Source: Odontesthes bonariensis (Eukaryota; Chordata; Actinopteri; Atheriniformes; Atherinopsidae). Taken from it: a stretch of 64,000 bases of DNA. Shown here in pieces: positions 49,901 to 60,079 of the stretch; the first letter of the stretch is position 1, and each line of letters opens with the position of its first letter. The DNA is taken from contig NC_134520.1 in the NCBI RefSeq assembly GCF_027942865.1, positions 3,222,501 through 3,286,500 on the forward strand. The letters are read 5' to 3'. The translations under genes were made by a program, and so were the position numbers. A model generated the notes under the pieces. The model was given only the letters and a program-made list of their open reading frames with translations, was not told the origin of the DNA and ran no database searches.

Positions 49901-50624
49901 CTGTTTTGGTGGTTTCTTAACACACTTTTTGATCACAGTTATGCATACGCAGCTGCTTAAAAGCATGCATTCAGATGTCTCAGGTGCTAAAGAACAACAT
50001 AGAAAGAGCTTCTGAAGATGATAACAGCGGCAATGGAAATGTTGCACTGTACTGTTGTTAGTTTGCAGCCAGAGATGATTCTGAAATGTAAGTGCTTCAC
50101 GTTGCAGTTGATCTAAACGTGTTTTGCCTGTTCTTAGCTCACATGTCGATAATACTGTTCAGCTCAGTCTACATTAGTTGTTCTTTCCCAAGCTGAGAGT
50201 AATTATGGTCTGAAATTGGTGCACGTATCCCCACTGCTATCCAGCAAAGTGGATACAGTGGAACTGTGGGCGAAACAAACGTGGTGATTATTTTTTTGAG
50301 AATCCAGATGTGTCCAGAGTGTTTGAATGTGTGTGTGTGTGTGTGCTCCGCCCGTGCAGTGGCGTTGTAGTCAACTTTGAGAAAATGGGGAATAGGGCTG
50401 ACAAGCTTGTCTGTGTGGAAAGTTCAATCCTGTGGCTTTTGTGTCCGTGCAGGCTGAACTCCAGGGACCCGGGGGAATCGAGAGCAGAGGCCACTTCCTC
50501 TACCGGGTATGCGTGTTTGTAATGTCATATAATGTCCGAATGCTCTACATAATATGATGAACTTATGAAACTGTGTTTGCACTTACAGCCACGAAATGGA
50601 AGAAGATCCTTAGAATATGAATGA
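46597..50624 (+). CDS. nmu: Neuromedin U precursor
   Basis: Secreted neuropeptide precursor whose amidated C-terminal peptide acts on the NMUR receptors. Nine exons join in frame: 46597-46738, 47512-47567, 47649-47696, 47794-47847, 47989-48018, 48176-48226, 49672-49746, 50453-50506, 50589-50624. They give 181 aa; human is 174. A signal peptide core (ASITLAALLILTIPAC) lies at about residues 30-46. Met25 (46669) is an alternative start that would place it nearer the N terminus. Conserved precursor blocks are VDAVCSSYLSADLKSR, ASDVLGELCVLML, the SKR cleavage site (108-110) followed by FLFPYSTP, and LHPLLHLVSQLH. The active peptide FLYRPRN (167-173) is followed by GRR, giving the amide and dibasic cleavage. 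R164 just before GHFLYRPRN offers a single-basic site for a short form. The peptide is split by an intron between FLYR and PRN, as in the family. Tyr replaces Phe in the usual FLFRPRN. Confidence 0.95.
46838..46925. repeat. (CTAT)n microsatellite
   Basis: About 22 uninterrupted TCTA units in nmu intron 1. Likely length-polymorphic. Confidence 0.98.
47049..47103. repeat. 22-bp tandem repeat, 2.5 copies
   Basis: The unit TGACTGACAGGAACACGGAT plus GC occurs twice identically, followed by TGACTGACAG. It lies in nmu intron 1. Confidence 0.95.
48084..48118. repeat. (GTTT)n microsatellite
   Basis: Seven TTTG units between nmu exons 5 and 6. Confidence 0.9.
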
Positions 50625-51219
50625 GGGAAAGGTAATAGTCCATTGCTTGTCTTTGACAGTCTTAAAAAGACATGCCACGATAACATTTGACAGATTCAAC
50701 AAAAGTTATCAGTTGGGGGGCAGAGGTGGGAAACATATTAACCGAGTCTTTTTTGAAAAAGACATCCTGAATAATTTGAGATAGTTATAGTGTGTGTATT
50801 CTCACACAAAGTCCGTAATTGCTGTTGAAATCCAGTCTTCATCCTCATAGCATTTGTGCTTCATAGCACCAGGCTGTTTACAACATTTGTATTTTCGTAT
50901 GTCCTTGTAATCATCTCCTAATTGTGTATATTAATGTGGTTTAGAGTCTCCACCTCTGAGGATTAGTGTATAGAGATGACACAGACCCCGAGACCCGAGT
51001 CGCTGAACCCTGACTAATCCAGACTTCAACCACTGCCCTCTGCCACTGCTGTATAGTGATGCTTGAATGTACACATTATCAATTAAAATGCCATTCGTTT
51101 GTCCAGATTTTATGCTGCCCTACGTGTGGTTAATTTGCATTAAAACTGATACTGATAAGATGGAGTTGTGTAAATTTGATTCGCAACACTTTGGGAAAAG
51201 TACTCTTTACTCTTTGAAT

Positions 51220-51225
51220 AATAAA
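51220..51225 (+). terminator. Candidate poly(A) signal of nmu
   Basis: AATAAA 596 bases after the nmu stop. Further AATAAA-like runs follow at about 51300-51310. No earlier canonical signal was noticed between the stop and this point. Confidence 0.45.
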
Positions 51226-51249
51226 GGTACAACTGTTAGTCTCCAGTGC

Positions 51250-53060
51250 TGACATGAGATTAATAGTCAGTTTTTGTATCCTGTCACTATAAAGTAAAAA
51301 AATAAAATAAAATCACAACAGTGGAAAAAGGTTGTGGTGCTTACAGAAAAATTTGTATGCAGATACAGTATATATTTAATAGATATATAGTCTGTTTGTT
51401 TACCTCATTGTTTGGTTTTCATGTGCATTTTGATGGATTTTATATGCAGGATTCAAACATTTTCTTCTGGCTTAAATGTGTAGTTACTTGTATCGGCAGC
51501 AGATGTCACCGTCATCACTCAATTCAAGTTTCAGGTTTGGTCAGTTCATTCTGCAGAATGAGACTTTGGCACCATTCTTACGAGCTGATACCAATGTCAA
51601 ACACAGATGTTACTCTTGAAAAGACGGCAGATCAAAACATTGTGTGAGACAGATGAAGAAAGGCTAAACTAAATGAATGGTCTAGTTTTATCTCTGTGCA
51701 CCATTGCAGGAGTTCTTTAAAATTCTAGCTGCAAGAATCCACCACACTGAGCGTGAATACTTCAAACGCCTTGTAGAACCGAGGCAAGGTTAAGAAAACG
51801 AGTGTAGGCCATTTAAAGGTGGAACGTTTTCCAATCCCAGATGCTTAATTAGTTTGAAAGCTAAGCAACACGCCCTAAAACAGCGTGTGCTACTGAGTTA
51901 GATATCAGGTACTCTGGCCAACTCAATAAACCAAACCCTCTCAATAAGATTTCAAGTTCGGACTTTAATCAATACAGTAAGACCGGCCTCCAGAGTGTTT
52001 TCTGTGTGCACACAATGTGACTCCCCTGAAAATACAAACAGGTACTGTAAACAGTTTGGAGACATTTATGTGAGCAGTAGAAAACATTTTCCTTCATTAT
52101 GATGAGAGCATGTATGTATAATATCATAAGAGTCAAATATAAGCCTCATATATGGGGAGAGGTTTTAATACTATACCCGGAATAGATGAGTGGTTCTTTG
52201 AGTACTTCTTAAACATAGCCTCTTCCTATAGTCCTCCACTGCTTTCCATTCCTCTACAGTTTAAGATGGATATGGACAGTTTGCCCAAGAGTCTTATATG
52301 GTAGGAACATGGTAGGTCTAGATTCTATCATTCACATTATCCTTAATCCCTTTCTCCAACTGTTTAACCTAAGATCTGTCTACAGAAGATGTATTTTCTA
52401 ACACATTTAGTAAAGCAAATAGATACTTTTAGTTTGCATATTAACTTTTCTTTTGTGCATAAACTAGAGAAATTCATGCGTCCTCTTCCCCCTTTGACAA
52501 AACCCTTTTGTCTAATAGACCCTTGTGGCTAAAAATGGTAATACAGTGTTTGCAACTTTGTCTGTTTCCATGGTGATGGGTACCACGCCGCAGATGGGGG
52601 AAACACGAAGACACTCATCCAATATAATTTCCATCTAAAACAAGTCAGATTTTTCCAGAAATACACACACATATATACAAATATATATACATATATATCT
52701 ATATATATATCTGTGTCTGCATATTTGCGTGTAAAGATGTAAAGGAAAAATGTATGCCAAGTCCTACCGTACTACACAGAACTTATCTCTTTGTTTCTAT
52801 TCCTTGATCCTTTTTTGCTGTCAAATGACTGGGAATGACAGATACACTTTATAAAAGAAAGAAAGAAGCCTAAATGGCCTGGCTTTTGATTGTTATGTCT
52901 ACAAGTGGTTTCAGTTGAACAGGTTAAGCTACATTAGAGGAACACAAACTATTATTACATCAGTACAAGTCCTATTAACTAGACTAGAGTCTATCCGTTT
53001 GAGTATGGGTAGTGCACCTATGTCAAGATATCAATCAGCATTCTCAAACCGAGCGTGTGT
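51250..53060. other. Intergenic, no gene seen
   Basis: AT-rich, with an irregular (TA)n tract near 52670-52715. No coding exon recognised. Confidence 0.4.
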
Positions 53061-53068
53061 TTTAACAG

Positions 53069-53199
53069 GAGTACAGCGGTAGGCCTTTTTGGCACCCGCT
53101 CCAACTCCAGTCGGTCTTCCTTCTCAGCCCTGCGCATTCAATCGTCAGCAGCGCCACTGGGAGCAGGGATATCCTGATGAAAGAGGAGACTGTACAGGG
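53069..53199 (+). other. Possible first exon of an unidentified gene
   Basis: GC-richer, CpG-containing 131-bp segment between a TTTAACAG and a consensus donor CAGGG|GTAAGT at 53199/53200. One frame is open throughout and contains an ATG 25 bases before the donor (MKEETVQG). CpG-rich sequence with CTGGCCGGCCGACCGGC follows at about 53650. It may be the 5' end of the next gene to the right, whose coding exons are then outside the window. I cannot name it. Confidence 0.3.
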
Positions 53200-56100
53200 G
53201 TAAGTGTCACAACTTAACCGGTGAAGCCACTCGTATTTTTTAACGCCGTTTATCGGCAGCTTCTGTGTATACTGTTGCCAGGTGTGAAAGGGAGAAAAGA
53301 GCAGGTTTGCGTTTGCTTGTTGACAGAGACTGGCCAAAGGCCCAGTGACCCACATTCTTATCTAATGCTGCATGTTAGCTTGCTAGCTGTAGCTCGAAGT
53401 GGGTTGACATACAATACATACAGCACCTTATTGAATACGAGTTAAAAGCCTGCTCGTTCACATTATTAAGTCGCTTACCAGCGGAAAAATAACTGCTATC
53501 ATTCTTTCTCACGCGGACTAATATGTCTTGGTTGCGCGTGTCATACGTTGCATTGTGGCAAACTATTTGGGTTGTTGTTTTTTTTTGCTGTTATTGACGT
53601 TAGCAAGTAAGCTAGGTGGCGATAGCTTTCTAGAAATCTCTTCCCGGTTCGCTGGCCGGCCGACCGGCATCACTCGGCAGCACCAGATGGACAGGTAGAT
53701 GTCTGTACCTACATTTGTAAGTGGAAGGCTGACTTAAGTCTAGTTGACCATGCTTTAGAGTCGTAGCTCTCAACATAATTAACATAATTTCCTCATATTT
53801 ACGCCTATTTGTCCCTCAAAGGGATATTCCCCCCTTCTCCCTTGTTAACGAACGTGGCAGCTGCGCTTCTCTCCAGAAGCCCAGTCTTGTTTTAGCGCCG
53901 ATCTATTCTGCTCGTCTCTATAAAAGAAATGATGAAAAACTGTTACGTGTTCAACTTGTCAAGGTTTCCCACCAGCTTGACAGCACAGCTGTATCTTGTT
54001 TGAGAGGCGCTTTAATGCACCTCAATTGCGACTGGGAGCAAACTAACTTTTGCCGTCTTGTGCGCGTATCGAAATTGACTCGCTTGTAAGCGCACTAAGT
54101 GACTTTGAAATAAGCAGGGCACGAGGAATGGTTGCTTTATGTGACAATGAGCATGTTTAAGATTTTGATTTTCTCGCTATCGTTCCATGACGAGGTTTTT
54201 TTAAGTGATTGCGCAGCAATTTATTGAGACAAACGAACAACGACCGTATGAGATCCCTGAGTTAGAGTCCTGTCGTTTCGAAGCTTGGACTGCAGCTCAT
54301 ATTTTTTCTTTCGCTCAGTCAGATTACATTGATAAAAGTGCTCTTAGTATCGTAGGAATTTTGTTTATTTATGGCTTGATTTGTAATGAACAAACCAGGG
54401 ACGTTGCTAGGCATACAGCTGTACAGGGGCACAGGCCACCAACCAGAACCCCACCACCAACACTGCCTTACAGAAAATGTGCCTGTAGCCTACTGGATGT
54501 ATAAGAACATTTATTCAAATTTGTATGAACCTCAACAGGTTTAACAGAGCTATAGGCTATCTAAGCAAATAAAAACACTTTTGAGTTCAACCATTTAGCT
54601 TTTCAATTCCTCCTTCTGTAGCTCATCAAACATAATCAAGTCAGCCTTTTACACAAGAGGCAATATTTCTAAAAAAACACAGTATGTACAGTATTACAAT
54701 TTTCAACAGATACAAAATAATGAACAATATTTCAGTCCAGGTACTGAACATTTTTTAATCTTACTGTAACACAGTCAATAAATACTTCTACAAGAGGGAA
54801 TATTGCAAAATAAAAAGTCAAAAACCTTTAATTAAGAGTACCTGATATGGTCTGATAAGTTATTCCCCTGATTGAGTAGCCTTTTAAACTAGCCTACCCA
54901 CATTTTATCCATTTATAATGCCCAAGATAGTTTAGTAAATTGGGTATAATAGGCAGAATAGGATATTGTCTTGCGTTTTTCATATGCCATGGAACCAGAC
55001 ACTGTTTAAGCCTAAATGCAAACTTTGTCTATTTGGCGTAAGAAATTACAGTGGCCCATAGGTAGGCTTCTCACCTCCCTCCACTTCATTCTCAGTTCCC
55101 CTTGTTGCTTCTCTGTCCCCGACAGAGACACATCAGTCTAGCGTAGTCTGAAGGATGTATGTGGGAATATTTACAGGGGCACAACGCATGTTTAAAAAGT
55201 GTCTGGTGACCTGGAACAAACTATGGTGCGTTTTATTTGTGCTGATGTGCGTTAGCTGTTTTTAATGTGAAGTATGTTGCAACAGAAAATCTAAACGCAG
55301 AAGAACCATATCGTCTGGCACACTGAAATGTTTTTGTTCCTTTTTATATTAGTACAGTTCACTGTGATGATTCATTGTGTCATCAGAGAAGTGCTATAAA
55401 TGAGCATCAATCTACTGTCACTGCAGAGATCTTTGCTTTTGATTTCAAGAAGAGTTTGTGAGAAATGACCATCACTTGAATGCGAAACAACTGCATTTAT
55501 CTCGCAGCTTCTTGTGATTTAAAAATGATTAAATTAGGCTTGTTTACACTTTCATGACACTTTAAATTGCACAACCAAAGAAGTTGGTGAAAGCAGTGTG
55601 CTGCTTTGACATTGTTAATTAACAGAGATGGATGGGTAAAATGGCCTGACCAATGTGTTGCTCAGTTTACATGATGTGTATTTCGATATCAGCTTATATT
55701 GCCTTGCTCTGCAAAAACTAATTGAAAGTGTCTGTCATTGGTCATTAATGTTTTCAATGATCAAATTCAGATTTGGTATGGCTTCAATGATCCAACCCAG
55801 GTCAGACTGGTGGTAGTTTGCACCTTTGCTTTTGAAGAGGTGCTTAATTTTTTTCCATGTCGAGCAGATGGAACTTTTTTGGAGCATGAAAAAATACTTT
55901 GACACCTATTACTCCCTTGCTGGCACCACAGTGCGCCGCAGGTGAGCGGAGGAAACCAGGACAGTTTCCTTCTCTCACCTGTCCTCTGCTTTGGCAAAAG
56001 CTTATCAATATCCCCTGACTATTGTGTTGCTTGGCATCTTGTACACACTGGAACATGTTTGTAAAGGTTTTAGAACTTTGAATGTATCAGAAAACCTTAT

Positions 56101-56562
56101 CTGTGCAGGCACCTATAGATTGTCGCTGTGTTGTCAGCTGTTGTGCATAAAAAGTGTTCAAACATGGCAGCAGAGAACGGCACATTTGTTTGCACTTGAC
56201 AGAGGAGGTGGAACTGATGAAACCGCCAGCAATGAGGAGGGAGAGGAACACTCACTGATGACATTATTATGTGCCATGCCTAATAATGTAATTACACTAT
56301 GCCTGTCATATGGGCCTCTTCTGATGCAGAGGAGCCTGTGTTGATTCAGATGTGATGTTTTCTGGCTTTGGATGAATTCAGGAAGCTTTCAGTCATTAAC
56401 AGCCTTCTTTATCATGGCTGTTAATGACTGAAAGAATTGTTGACTATCAACTAGGGGTACTTGTTTCTTGTATCCCTTGTTGATGGTGTTTTTCAGCAGA
56501 CTGGCGTGCTCCTGGTTTTGATGTGAACTGCTCTGCTGCTGGGCTGAGCAGTAAGTTGAATT
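53200..56562. other. No gene seen; possible intron
   Basis: Mixed sequence with single, unsupported ORFs (54205-54504, 55991-56344). A perfect 19-bp-arm hairpin sits at 56386-56434. If the 53.07-kb exon is real, this is part of its first intron. Confidence 0.35.
56386..56434. repeat. Perfect 19-bp inverted repeat with 11-base loop
   Basis: CTTTCAGTCATTAACAGCC and its exact complement are separated by 11 bases. The length is below a typical pre-miRNA, but the stem is mismatch-free. Confidence 0.9.
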
Positions 56563-56566
56563 TTAA

Positions 56567-57439
56567 AGCGATACTCTGGAGTAGATTCAACCTGGGGTCA
56601 TTTGAACCGTGATATCCAGCCAAGTAGCCCACCCGCAGTTTTTCCGATATTGGCTGAACATCAGCTGAGTTACTGAGTTATCCCGAATAGCTTCGTACAA
56701 GGGTTAATGGATCCTGGCAGTATCTCCAAAATTACTACACTAAAATCACATGCCATGACACCAAACTTCTACAGTAGTACAAATATGGTCTGTACTCACA
56801 AAACGATGCATTTGGAAGTTTGAAAATAGTCCAGGAGTTGATTATTATCAACACAAGCCTGATAGCTTTTCTGCTGCTAAAGCTGCGTCGACGTCACTTC
56901 TGGGAGCTGGGAGCTTCAAAGTAAGATGAGGGTTGATCTACTACTGTAGACAACAAAGTATATGCTATATTCTACATGTTTTTTTATGAATTTTTATGTT
57001 GTACAGTTGTGAATTTATTTTATCAATGGAGAAATTGAGCAGCCTTGCTTTGTTGTCTACAGTAGTAGATCAACCCTCATCTTACTTTGAAGCTCCCAGC
57101 TCCCAGAAGTGACGTCGACGCAGCTTTAGCAGCAGAGAAGCTATTAGGCTTGTGTTGATAATAATAAACTCCTGGACTATTTTCAAACTTCCAAATGCAT
57201 CGCTTTGTGAGTACAGACCATATTTGTACTACTGTAGAAGTTTGGTGTCATGGCATGTGATTTTAGTGTGGTAATTTTGGAGATACTGCCAGGATCCATT
57301 AACCCTTGTACGAAGCTATTCGGGATAACTCAGTAACTCAGCTGATGTTCAGCCAATATCGAAAAAACTGCGGGTGGGCTACTTGGCTGGATATCACGGT
57401 TCAAATGACCCCAGGTTGAATCTACTCCGGAGTATCGCT
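56567..57439. mobile_element. 873-bp foldback MITE flanked by TTAA
   Basis: Inverted arms of about 387 and 390 bp begin AGCGATACTCTGGAGTAGAT and match with only a few differences, around a unique centre at about 56954-57048. TTAA lies at both boundaries (56563-56566 and 57440-57443), the target of Kolobok and piggyBac transposases. The AG... terminus is not the CCC-type start of piggyBac, so Kolobok is the likelier source. It has no coding capacity. Confidence 0.88.
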
Positions 57440-57443
57440 TTAA

Positions 57444-58967
57444 ATTTCAGTTGTGAATTGAATAATAAATCCGAATGATTACAATAATCAAATTACCGTG
57501 ATAATTATGTCACATGCAGTTTTCATATTGTTAAGAACAAACGACAAAAAGATATTGGTCAGGGCTGCTAATTCTCACTCACTGAGCATTATGAGGGCTT
57601 CTCGGATAAGATGCTGTGACACGGTACAGCTGTATGAGTCCGTCTACACAGGGAAGACGGTGTGTCTGAGAAGTCTGACCTGGCCTCTCTCCTATAGGCT
57701 TTTTTAACTTTGTACCACAGACACAGTGTGTTTGCCACAGAGCTTGAAATAGAGCTGGTTTGCTACCGGGCTGCTAGTGGTGTTGCTTGGGGCTTTTTCC
57801 TCATGCAACCTGATTGTGGGAAATTTCGGCACTTTTTTTGGGTCAAAGTTGAGAGCGGGCCAGAGAGGAGTCATTGCCTTTTGCTTAGTCGGCTAGAAAT
57901 CCCAGCTGTGGCAGTGATCCGTGGCCCTCGGGAAGACTGTCTGCCCTGGCGTCTTGCGACAAAACGCATCAAAAGACATGGGCTCATTGGACATGTCTGC
58001 CTGTGCTCCTGATGTCTCTCGGATAAATGGTTGGAACAGCGTCCCACTTTCTATTTAGTTTATTTACAAAAACAACTTGGATAAGACACGGAGGCTTACA
58101 GTATCTGATGTCATGCTATCACAGACTTAAGCAGAGGATGTTAGCTTCTCTTATAACTTGCTTGAACTCCACCGAGCAAGCAGTCAGGATTACCTGAGTG
58201 ACTCTTTCCTCCAACTAGTTTGTTTAGGACATGGCTGTCTGACCCCTCCTGTGGTGATGCTCTGACGATTCAAAGGAGAAGTCCTCAGCCATTGGGTTGA
58301 AGGCTAATTTTACTTATGTTATGTATTTTAACAGGTAAATAACACCCCATGAATATGTTAACAAGGTGAAAAAGTTGATTCTTAGCCAGGAGGGCCTTTA
58401 AAATGATATGCCTGTGAGGCATCAAAGAGACCACGAGAGGACAAGGAGGTGATGTGAGAGTAAAACTGAGAGGAAAGAATTTGTGATGTGGAGAATTGCT
58501 GGAGTCCTTTTTCTGTCCGGCTGAATCTTAGTGCGGAGCCACCGTCAGTCCCATGGTTTTTGTACACTGATGTACTGGCAGCCTGATGGTGCAGATGGAG
58601 ACCTATGATAGAGGTGGCTGGACCGAGTAAACTGCCATCTGCTTTGAATCTCATGCACTCTGCCAGAGTGCACGTTTGTTCATACTGGTGCATCAGTCAG
58701 TCATCACAAAGTCAGTCTAGGCAGCAATGTTAACTGCATTTCTTTCTTTTAGTTTGGAAGAACTGTGGATTCCGTGTGTTGAAAGGGTGGAGTTTGTGCA
58801 ACTGCCATTTACAGAATAATTCCCAGTGATGAAGATCATAATGGATACAACCTACTCACTTTATTAGAACTGCAAAAACTTCCCTGTGACCTAAATGATA
58901 AATAATGGTGGAATTGAGCAACTCCTTCATGGTATGTAAATGGACACACTGGTTTTAATAACATCAA
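57444..58967. other. No gene seen
   Basis: Contains isolated open frames (57498-57707, 57710-58012) without motif or splice support. A pyrimidine tract with TTTTAG at about 58740-58753 could be an acceptor of a non-coding exon, but nothing confirms it. Confidence 0.35.
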
Positions 58968-58973
58968 CATAAT

Positions 58974-59646
58974 TAGGGCCCTATAAAATCCGTTTTATTG
59001 TTTTCCCAAATTCAGTTTTTTCCGTTTTTAATTTTTGGGAATCTTTTTTCTTTTACCTTTTACTCTTATTTTACTACCAAAACTAGTTTGTTTTTAATGT
59101 AAATGACTAAAATGTACCCAAATTAAATAGAAATTAACTTAAATTTATTGAGATGAAAAAAATAATAATTTCCTCAATACATCAAAAACAAGCAGAAAGT
59201 AATGAAACTTTTGTTGACTTGTCATAAAACAACAACCTAACATTTTAAACTTCTTAAAATTTAACTTAAAAAGAGTTACTAAAGCTGTAGCACTAGTTAG
59301 TCCTTGTGAGTTAGTACCTTGTCAATTGAGTGCTAGCAAAATTTGCAGAACAACAGTTCACCTGTCACATAAAAGTCATTTGGGTATTGCTCGGCTCTGA
59401 AGGGTTAGCGCTGAGTTTCAGAGTTTTTTTTGACGACAAAGACAGAGCCGTGGGCAGCCGCTTTGCCATGTTTACATTGTTTTGAAGGGAAAGGGGCTAC
59501 GTCTGTGGAGGGGGCTTGTTGTGCCACCCAGATTTGCTTACCTTTGTACAGTTTTCTCCAGACATGCGTTCCTCTTCCACACGAAAACACCATTTCAGTC
59601 AATCATGTCAAATTCTGCGATATTCCGTGGAAATTATAGGGCCCTA
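58974..59646. mobile_element. Inverted-repeat transposon, TAGGGCCC family, copy 2
   Basis: 673 bp with the same TAGGGCCCTATAA termini as the copy in cep135. A perfect 6-bp duplication CATAAT lies at 58968-58973 and 59647-59652. It is in the opposite orientation: its right part shares with the left part of copy 1 a stretch that, read on the minus strand here, translates KGKQIWVAQQAP. The MADF-like exon of copy 1 is absent. Confidence 0.9.
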
Positions 59647-60079
59647 CATAATTGGATTGATATACGTTGTAAGTAAGTCCTGTAAGTAACCTGCTTATCG
59701 ATGGTTTTAGGAAACCTACTTTTAACAGATTTTTTTTTTCTTCGTTTTGTCTCTCTCCTCTTTAAAATCAAAATCTCAATTCTGACCAACAAAACCTTTC
59801 TAGTTTTTCTGAGAACTTAGCAGCCCCTTGTTGGGCTGGCTTTGTTACCTCAGGGGAAACTTCCTGCTGATTTGAGTGCTAAGGGAGACCAAGACCTCCT
59901 TGCTTCAAAACCCTTGAAATAGTTTCTTCTAATATATGACTCGGATCACATTAGGCACGGTTGACCGTGTGTTTGCTGCAGTCTGTCGGAGCAGAAGTCA
60001 GTCTTTCTCAGAAATGTCCTTTAGTCTTTTGCAGTTGCATCAGTCCCTTGTGCTCTTTAAAAAGAAAGCCATATTGTAT

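Noticed and set aside
55991-56344. 117-codon open frame (+)
   Set aside because: No recognisable domain, no splice sites in phase, and composition like the surrounding non-coding sequence.
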